A stretch of DNA of 64,000 nucleotides, taken from contig NC_087066.1 of the NCBI RefSeq assembly GCF_963678635.1, positions 64,424,282 to 64,488,281 on the forward strand, in the 5' to 3' direction. The position numbers were made by a program, and so were the translations under genes. Below, piece by piece: positions 56,543 to 64,000 of this stretch. Within the stretch, counting starts at the first letter, position 1, and each line of letters starts with the position of its first letter. The notes under the pieces are model-generated. The model ran no database searches. It saw only the letters and a list, made by a program, of their open reading frames with translations, and was not told the DNA's origin. The stretch is from Symsagittifera roscoffensis (lineage: Eukaryota; Xenacoelomorpha; Acoela; Convolutidae).

Positions 56543-56693
56543 ATGCATCTTAATCTAAAGCTCCTTCTCATTTCAGTGTTAATGGGAACAGTCATGCATG
56601 CAATAAATGACGCTCGTGTTTCAAAAGAGAAAAAATCGGATTTTATTGTTTCGACTTCGGTTACGAAAATAACGAAAAATTTGTGCTCGGGTG
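56543..56693 (+). CDS. Possible first exon of a secreted protein (weak)
   Basis: An ATG at 56543 begins a signal-peptide-like start (MHLNLKLLLISVLMGTVMHA) followed by a polar segment. A possible donor (CTCGG before GTGGGT) lies near 56694. There is no continuing exon that I can identify and no homology that I recognise. It is listed because the signal peptide is well formed; a chance frame is equally possible. Confidence 0.18.
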
Positions 56694-56699
56694 GGTTTT

Positions 56700-58095
56700 T
56701 TTCTTCAGCCAAATTTCTACTTTTTAGCTAGCCAATTTTGACGGAAATTGTTTATTTCATTTGAAAGCTATTGTTGTCCTGAGCATAAATTTGAAATTAT
56801 ATTTCAACTGTGATTATTTTTCGTAAAGTTATGGGGGTTTAAAGATTGCCAGTTTGGCCAATTTTGGTCAATTAATGCGGGATATAATTCGCGCTATTAA
56901 CGCCTAAACGGGGATTTAATCCAACTCAGAAATCATTCCAAACTGTTTGAAGGACTCTTATTTGCCATATTTGACATAAGTGATTTGTTAACAGGAGCAA
57001 AATTTATCACTTTGTACTTAATATGACTCATTTTTTTTTTTTTAATTTTAATTTATTACATTTAAGTTTTTCATGTTTTTACTGCTCCATAGACCTTAAA
57101 ATGCAGTCGGAACATTCAAGGCTCCACCCTGATACGAGCAGTCTTCTTTAATTTTTTATCGATGAGCTGCAACATAACACTAACAAAGAACTATCGTTGA
57201 AGCGTTTATGCCTGGATTCAAACTTACGTCAAAGGCAGTATTTAAAGCACGGTAGGTACCGTCTTTAGCAAGCTGTTCCTTGACAAAAACCAAAAGCGAT
57301 TACAAAAAGAACGTTCGGCCGTTATCTTCTAAAGAAAATATTCATTAAACAATTTTTCACATAGTTTGAAGTCTTCGCAAGTTCAGTTGGTTTTTTGGGT
57401 GGGCGCGGGACTTAAAATAATTAACGAAAAATAACGAAAACTAAAGTAATCTCAAATTGAGAAGCCTTAGTCCCTAAACTTAAAAAATCGCAATGCAGGG
57501 CTTCAATTTTATGAACTCCTCTGATTAATGCCATTAACCAAAATTTAAAAACAATTGGATCTATTTAACTATATCTCCCGTTGGGTACCTAAAAAGGAAT
57601 CTACCCCTATAAAAAAAATCAACGGTTAGGTGTATTAGAATTTTAAACTTAGTTACGGATTCGCCCCTCTGCAAAAAGGAGATAAAGTAAAACAAATCCA
57701 AATGATTTTCTCCTAGTTCTGCAAATATCAAAATCTAAAGTAGGAAAATCTTCTGTTTGTGGGTTAATTTAATTAAAAACATCTGTGGGGAAGGCCAGAA
57801 AAAATTTAGATGATTTTACCTAAAATAATTTTACCTAAAACCATTTAACCGTGACCGGGTCGATTTTACCTAACAGCAGTTTATCTAAAGCAATATTAAC
57901 CTGTATTTAAAACAAATTTTAACCTGTCAAATCGGAAACTTAGAAAAAACGCTGATTTTTGAAGCTCAAAATTACACCACAATTTGAAGCCTCAATATTT
58001 TAAACACATTTACACACCTAAAATTTAGGGGTAAATAGTTTACACCTTCACTTCTAAACTTTAAGCACCTGTAATTGAAGAGTCTGATAACACTT
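56700..58095. other. Gene-free intergenic stretch
   Basis: AT-rich without a supported gene. Bases 57715-57790 resemble 56410-56490 (shared ATCTAAAGT-GGAAAA and AAAAACATCTGTGGG blocks), an old duplication of unknown nature. Confidence 0.45.
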
Positions 58096-59000
58096 TTTTG
58101 TATTTAAGCACAAATTTTGTATTTAAGCAACGCGCAACTTCAACCAAAAATCAAAAACTTCATTCAAACTCTTAGTGCACTCCATTTTGTCCTAAAAAAC
58201 CCTTGACATTGATCCCAGAATGTCGAAACGACCATCAAAATCCAGCTTCTTTTCCAAACTTAGAAGACCTTGCGATCATTCAACCAGAAGAAAACAAAAA
58301 CGCCCTCTCCGGAATCTGACCCGGAACCTTATCCAAAAGTTGACCTTCCTAGGGAGCAGAAGAGACGTCTCTGTCCCATTTCCAGGCTGCCTGCTGAACT
58401 AGAGTCATCTGAAGCCAAACTCGAGCCAAAACATGAATCTCCTAGCATCATGGGTGTTACTGACAATGAGCTTCCTCCTCTGCTGGCGTAGATGAAATCG
58501 TCAAGCGATTCGGCTTCAAAAACCGGCGTTTAACTTTTCTATAAATATTTATTGCATAAGATTTCAAAAATTGATGACTTGTTACTTTGTGGTTATTTTG
58601 TGTATTTTTTTAAATTCAACGTTTATTTGAACTTGTTTTTTTTGGAAAAATTAATGAAACCACCCCCTCGAAAAAATTTGACCTGGAATCTTAGATTTCT
58701 GCTGAGTAGCATGGTGCAGAAAGGTCAGTTTGAAAATTGGTTGTTCGAGACTCATCGTGCTTGCTACTCGTTGCCTTAGGTTGAGACAACGTTTTCCGGC
58801 CCAGATAGACAGAACACGAAAAATTACGTAGAATTTTCTTAGGCAGGGGCTGAAAACGGTTCTCTCTACTGAACTAACTGGCTTGTAGGTTGGTATTATC
58901 TCTTGAAGATAAGCTGCCCTGAATTAAATTACAGTTGAACTAGTCAAAACTTATGAGAAAAAGTATGTGAAGATAAACTGCCTCAGATGACTAGTCAAAA
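58096..59000 (+). repeat. 905-bp duplicated segment, copy 2 (probable source)
   Basis: Near-identical to 50165-51069. Unlike copy 1, its right flank continues in register with an internal repeat (ACTAGTCAAAACT-ATGAGAAAAA occurs at about 58938 and again across 59000). The segment is therefore embedded in a longer native context here, which makes this the likely donor. There are no 228-bp direct repeats around it. Confidence 0.9.
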
Positions 59001-59660
59001 CTCATGAGAAAAAAAACGCGCAGACCAAATTAGTTCATATCTTTTTTTTTGGCAAATTAGTTCCTTGAAAGCTGTGGAGAAGAGCTATTTTTTTCCAATT
59101 AGACTCATAATTTAAAGGGAGAACACGCGCCAAAAAAAAGAAAAAAATGTGCTCAAAAACTTCTAATTTGCAAACGTGCAAAACTGCGAGTTGCCATCTC
59201 GCAGATACTTTTGGCAAAATGGGAACTTTATAGAGCTTTTGTAAGAAATCAAATCGGTCAACTGAATAAAATCGACCAGATTTTCGAATTTTTTTTGAAA
59301 AACCGCGCAGCCCCCAAAAGCAATTCATCTGCAGCTACTATCGTCATAATAATCTCTTCATCAAAGGTATTTTCTGAGCAGCTGATATTCCTAATTTATC
59401 ATCCTCGATTGTTTGCAATTGTTTTCGTTCTATTATTTTCACGGTTTCACTTAAATTTCTCAGCTGAAGGTTGTGGTTCAATCAGCCGACATCTGATAAG
59501 CCTAAATCTCCAAAAATCATAAATATCAATTAGAAAAAGAGATGAAAATCGCTGAGCAAACAATCAAGATGAAAGTGAGTAAAACTGGGCTGTTCAAAGA
59601 AAATATCTTCATCAAATCAATTTTGGATTTTAACTTAAAATTTTATTCAGTCTATTAAAA

Positions 59661-60125
59661 TGGGGAGCGGTGATGAAGTGGCTGCGTCATTGCCTGTCAT
59701 ACGTAAGGTCGTTTGGCTTGAGGCCCACAGTGATTCGTGCTTGTTGCTGCCTCGAGGGTTAAGCAACATTACCCAGCAGTAAAATAGCCAGAAATTAACC
59801 AGGTGTTCAACAGCAGTTCTTCTTAATGAGCTGAACCCGGGTTGACCAAAATGTGCAACCGTACGTCGCACCATGCATGGTTCCATGGAAGCCATGGAAA
59901 ATTGCCGACGTATTTTTATGTTAAAATAACACATTTTCCATGCATGGCGCGACGTATGATTCCACATTTTTTAAAGTATGGGGGACTTCAAACTAGACAA
60001 TATTGATACTTTTACTAGGGCTGTTGATAATTTATATGTCACCATGGAAGCTTGCAATGTATGGTTACTATGGTATCAGTAAACAGCTCATATGTTGGTC
60101 TTTTCCTTTGATGATAAATGGTCCT
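59661..60125 (+). repeat. tRNA-derived SINE, copy B, interrupted by a small inverted-repeat element
   Basis: Bases 59661-59830 match the 5' part of copy A at 41658 (GGAGCGGTG-TGAAGTGGCTGCGTC, then TTGAGGCCCAC, TGCTTGTTGCTGCCTCGAGG and ACATTACCCAGC). The matching 3' part (CAGCTCATATGTTGGTC) resumes at about 60084. Between them lies about 240 bp containing inverted arms 59849-59880 and 59938-59968 (GTACGTCGC-CCATGCATGG type), a MITE-like insert. Confidence 0.72.
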
Positions 60126-60534
60126 AAAACCTGCAGAGATTTTTCATTTTCTCCAAAAATTGTTGAATTTTTTTGATTTTTGGATGTAGCAAGTTTGCTC
60201 CGAATCGCAATAATAGAACAATACTGGCCCAACAAAAGTATATTTGAAAAAAAAAGAATTTTATATTCGATTTCAATCAAATTATGCTTTTCACCCGGCA
60301 TCCTTTTCACCCGGCATCCTTTCATATTTCATTGACCTTTCTTTCACAGCTGCGTAAAATTCTCGCTGCAAACAAAGAAATATTGAATGCCTTTTGTCTT
60401 TCAAAGTATTGAGGAAGCACTTGAGAAAAACTTCAAAACCTTCAGCTCAAAAAGACTATTTATTAAATTGAAAGGTCATTTTTTTGTCACAGCGGTTGTA
60501 TTATTGCAATTAAAAAGAAAAGAGAACGTCTGCC
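60126..60534. other. Upstream region of the PAN/lectin gene
   Basis: AT-rich, with a short direct repeat TTTTCACCCGGCATCCTTT at about 60291 and 60305. The promoter and any 5' UTR intron were not identified. Confidence 0.45.
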
Positions 60535-61581
60535 ATGCTGCCGATGTTTCATTTATGGCTGAATTTTCTAGTTTTGCTGGGAAACTTCGGTACAATCTTT
60601 GCTGATGAAGTTCCGAACAATTTGGCTTTTATACAAGGTTACCCATGCTCGGAATTGGACATTAGGATTCAAAAATCCGAAAAGACTCCTTTTCCACGAG
60701 AATGCGACCAGCTCTGTGCACGCACTGGAAGTTGTGAGTCATTCACGTGGTCCCGAACAAACAGCTCGTGTGTCCTTTTCGCGACTACTCTGCAGAAGGA
60801 ATGTTTCGTGCGAGATGACAACCAGTTTTGGTTTGCAAAGAACTTTGCAGCTCATCGTGGGATGTTTTCCGATTATGCAATATTGACAAAGAGCAATGGA
60901 TATGGAGGTTTGGGAGTTGACCCTTTGTCTCCTTTCAGAAATTGCATCGTCCATGATGCAAAAATTTGGTCTGAAGCTAAACAAACGTGCAGTGAACTTG
61001 GACTCAAGCTTTTTTCGCCTGAAAATCTGGATCAGTTTTCAATGATCCAAAGCCAAAACTGTGCTGGGATCCCCAATGAGGATCTTTGGACTGGATATTA
61101 CAGAGATCCAAACAATGTAGAAACCGGAGACATTTCGTATGCTTCGGAAGACCTGCGGATATTTCCGGGAGATCCAATGTGGTCTAAAAGTATGGAATTT
61201 GGAGGAAAAGAATGCGTTCTTTACAGTTCAAAACAACAAGAAAACTCACTAGTCGTTAAAAATTGTGCTTTCTCGTTCAAGTTTGTATGCATCGATGATT
61301 CGTTTCCCAGAACTTGCGCGAACAATGGAAACGTTCCACTGGGGATGGAACTTCTTCGACTGGCTTCGTTTGGTCCTATAAATGGTAACTACTATCGAAG
61401 TTTTCTATCCACTGCGCCCTGTGAGGAAAAACATGCAACTTTTGTGGGAAGTTCGACATACGTGGACGAGACTAACTTCAACGAAGTTCAAAGAGTAGCT
61501 CGACTTGTTGAACCGAATGGCAACTTCGACGACAAAATCGCTCTAAAGTTGAGCGATGAGAATTATCAAGTACTGAGAACG
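60535..61581 (+). CDS. Secreted PAN/apple plus C-type-lectin-like protein, first coding exon
   Basis: An exon of 349 codons from an ATG at 60535 to a donor at 61582 (GTGCGT, phase 0). The signal peptide is about residues 1-23 (cleavage likely before DEVPNN). A PAN/apple-like domain (about 35-105) has the Cys pattern YPC, ECDQLC, GSCESFTW, SSC and EC. A C-type-lectin-like domain (about 135-258) has NC, WSEAKQTCSELGLKLFS, LWTGYY, ECVLYS and NCAFSFKFVC, with the two conserved disulphides. The EPN/QPD and WND calcium-site motifs are absent, so calcium-dependent sugar binding is unlikely. About 90 further residues follow with no recognised domain. Downstream exons were not found; the read-through frame past the donor ends at 61653. 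A role in adhesion or immunity is inference. Confidence 0.8.
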
Positions 61582-61655
61582 GTGCGTATAATAAAAACAA
61601 AACAAGCAAAAACGGAGGAAACAAAGTTGATGCTTATGAACTACCCGGGCTGAGG

Positions 61656-61766
61656 TGTTCGACTCATGATTCGACCGACACGGTCGAACGGAGTCCGTTT
61701 TTGGTCGCAAATTATAACGCTCGAACGAACACTATAGTCAAACAAAGTCGAATCATGGGTCGAACA
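61656..61766. repeat. Small inverted-repeat element, 111 bp
   Basis: Bases 61656-61675 and 61747-61766 are 20-bp inverse complements with one mismatch (TGTTCGACTCATGATTCGAC on the left). An inner hairpin TCGACC/GGTCGA lies at 61671-61687. It is MITE-like in form. It lies just after the presumed splice donor of the PAN/lectin gene, so it is probably intronic. Confidence 0.7.
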
Positions 61767-62130
61767 GGGTTATATCACTACTTACTGCTGCGACCATTCT
61801 CAAACTCTTGCAAAGAACAAAGTACTTTGGCGTTGGGTGGATTTTTTTCGTGGGATCTTAGGGGCGTGACACAGAATACTTTGTGGCCTGAAACCGAATG
61901 GATAAGTGCGCTATTTGATTTAAATTGCTTACGCCATTTCATCTGCCCGAAAATAACAAAATTAATAATTTTTTATCAGCATTTTTTTCAAGGAGCTTGA
62001 AAGACTCAAATAGAGCGTAGTTTTGTTAAAATACATCACTTCAAGTACAATTTCTGGTCCAAAACTTTTTATTTTCTTTTTTTCTAGCCGGAATTACAGT
62101 CTTGGCTGGGACACCCTTTTTGGCAGGCGG

Positions 62131-62391
62131 ACCTTAAGCGCGCCGAAAAAACGCAAGTTTTTGGTCAAAAACTTCCAAAAAGTGTCTAAAACGCCTCTTT
62201 CAGCCTGTTTTTTTTCAAAATTTTGCATGCGGGGCAGAAAACTTGGCTTGCCAAAACAAGCCCTGTTATGTGCTTTAGAAGACGACCTGTTTCGGAAAAT
62301 CAAATTGGTCGCCACCTAAAAAAGGTTGAATTTTTTCAAAGCGTTTTTGAAAATTCGCTCTCCCCTCGAGAAAATTCTAGATCCAATCCTG
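62131..62391 (-). mobile_element. Partial hAT MITE, same family as 40856-41223, inverted
   Basis: The inverse complement aligns with the left two thirds of the MITE at 40.9 kb. It has a terminal CAGGATTGGATCTAG at 62391 and CGCGCCGAAAAAACGCAA-like and CTTCCAAAAAGTG blocks inside. The other end has diverged or is lost, and no target duplication is visible. Confidence 0.7.
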
Positions 62392-64000
62392 ATAAAAATA
62401 GCACAAAATTACCACTTGATAGCTTCAAATTATAGTCAAAATTGAATAGTTTATATTTATTGCTCCGACCAATTGAAAAATGGGGAGAAACTTTGTATTC
62501 AGTTGTTTTATTTTCTTTTTCTTAAATGATTTTTGTTTTCCACCCAAAATCTGGTACAACAAAAAATCACCAGATCGAGCCGACTGATACAACATTTTAA
62601 AGCCTTTTCATACTTGATTTGAACGGCATCAAAAATTCTTCGTTAATTTTCTCGGTATCGGGAAAAAACAGGTTTTCACTTTTCTATTTTTAGTTCAATT
62701 TCGAGCAGGTAAAATAAGCGAACAATTTTTTTGGATCAGGATAGGCCATGAAATAAAAAACTTCAACCATTCAAAAGTATCTCCAAAAAAAATTAAAAAT
62801 AAAAGAAAATAGGAAAAAAATAAAATTTAATGTTGACTGAACTTTTGTGATTGTCGAAAATGCCTAAGGTTCAGGTTTTATCTCACCACGCACAAAAAAC
62901 TACACTGGTTTAAAAGGAAAGAATTTACTTAAGCCTTTTTTTTTGTAAGAATATGTTCGGGATTTCTATCATTCTATGCTACAGCAACCGGCTATACTTG
63001 TTTCGAAACTGCATTAGCCTAAAATTGGGTACAATTGTCGACATAAAATTACTATTCCATTTAGAAACTTTTGGTACGAGTGGTCGTTTATCCCAATTGG
63101 TCGTTCAACACACCAAAAAAAAACATTTAAAAAAAAAAAATCTAGTTGCCGATGACAAAAACTTGGTCTCTCAATTGATTTCTTTTTTAAATAGAAAATT
63201 TAACCTAACTTTTGTGATAAAATGTTACTTTGTTGTAGCTAATTCTAAGTTGTAACTAATAAAAACAATAAAGGAATTAAAGTGAATTAGTCTAAAGTTA
63301 AAACATTAAAATAGTGACAGATCATTCTCTCCGCCGGAGAGAATGGCAAGTGAAGGTCATACGTGAGTGACCTGTTACATAATTAAGAAAAGTAAAATTA
63401 GCAATAGATGCAAGATAAAATACGAATCACAACATTCCTGTAAGCAGGAAAATTTTTAATTAGCGCCAAATAGGTAAATACAAATTAACTGAGTCTTTTC
63501 CCCCCTTTTTGGGGAATAGAGAAAAAAATTTATTGCACAAGAGTGAAAACGACTAAATGACTAAACTACGTACTAACAAATGGCACTAGGTAATGCGTAA
63601 GTAATTAACGATGGGATTATCCGGTATCCGACGGATATGACTTTAGAAAGCAAATATGTAGCCGCACGTCTAAGAAACAATTATCACCATGAGTTACCTG
63701 GTGATGGGGTTTGACGCCCCTAAAGATTAAAAATAACTGCAATCTGAAGGATCTTGAGGAGACAATTGAGGAAAAGGAAAATTACTGTTTAACAAATCCG
63801 AATGATTAGTATGTTTAAGGTAAGGTTGCGCAATCTGAGTATACAGACTTTAAGAATAGGACATAGTGAGATTTAGCAACAAGAAGTGAGAATGGAAGGT
63901 ACTTATCATAGAAAACGGCACTAAGTTATCATTTACAATTTCTGTAATCGTTCAAAAAGTTTTCAAGTTCGGTATTGAAAAGTTCACTATCGAGTTCTGA
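62392..64000. other. Gene-free stretch to the window end
   Basis: AT-rich. The 100-codon frame at 62953-63255 has no recognised domain and a poly-Lys segment from an A-run, so I do not support it as a gene. Hairpin-like CTCTCCGCCGGAGAG lies at 63328-63342, and an imperfect CACCATGAGTTACCTGGTG lies at about 63687-63705. Confidence 0.45.

Noticed and set aside
62953-63255. 100-codon open frame near the window end
   Set aside because: It contains A-run-derived Lys stretches, typical of chance frames in AT-rich DNA.

Overview
The window is AT-rich nuclear DNA from an animal, probably an invertebrate. The evidence is spliced genes with GT-AG introns (a CDC6 3' end, a complete SLC10-type transporter, a PAN/C-type-lectin exon), dense mobile elements of metazoan type (Polinton/Maverick, LINEs, tRNA-derived SINEs, a hAT MITE), and very short exons in kilobase introns. 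The species cannot be named from the sequence.

Region 1 (1 to about 15.3 kb) is a decayed Polinton/Maverick, a large virus-like DNA transposon. A protein-primed family B DNA polymerase with N-terminal C2H2 fingers lies on the minus strand. The plus strand carries several unknown proteins, an FtsK/HerA-type packaging ATPase, a retroviral-type integrase, minor and major capsid proteins and an adenain-type cysteine protease. An unrelated minus-strand gene converges on the protease. The polymerase end is tandemly duplicated with a period of about 4 kb, and most reading frames carry stops or frameshifts.

Region 2 (17.5 to 24.9 kb) holds a nearly intact 1,271-codon LINE ORF on the minus strand (PHD-like finger, endonuclease, reverse transcriptase, and an NPGP motif after a hydrophobic stretch), nested between inverted repeats of an older small element. 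It is followed by a diverged duplication and a broken second LINE on the plus strand.

Region 3 (26.6 to 31.0 kb) contains the last four exons of CDC6. Splice sites and phases all agree, ending in an 18-codon terminal exon.

Region 4 (32.8 to 43.4 kb) is repeat-dominated. It has a GC-rich island of successive hairpins, a 4.9-kb element with perfect-end terminal inverted repeats whose only recognisable gene is a tyrosine recombinase (35153-40097), a hAT MITE with an exact 8-bp target duplication, a SINE, and a palindrome of about 1 kb. The tyrosine-recombinase element is the most unusual object in the window, because Cryptons, the usual tyrosine-recombinase DNA transposons, lack terminal inverted repeats.

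Region 5 (46.1 to 54.6 kb) is a complete six-exon SLC10-family gene (501 codons). Its last intron contains a 905-bp segment almost identical to one 7.9 kb downstream, flanked by 228-bp direct repeats.

Region 6 (54.6 to 64 kb) holds more repeats, a SINE interrupted by a small inverted-repeat element, a secreted PAN plus C-type-lectin-like exon (60535-61581), and a second, partial hAT MITE. No gene is supported in the last 1.6 kb.
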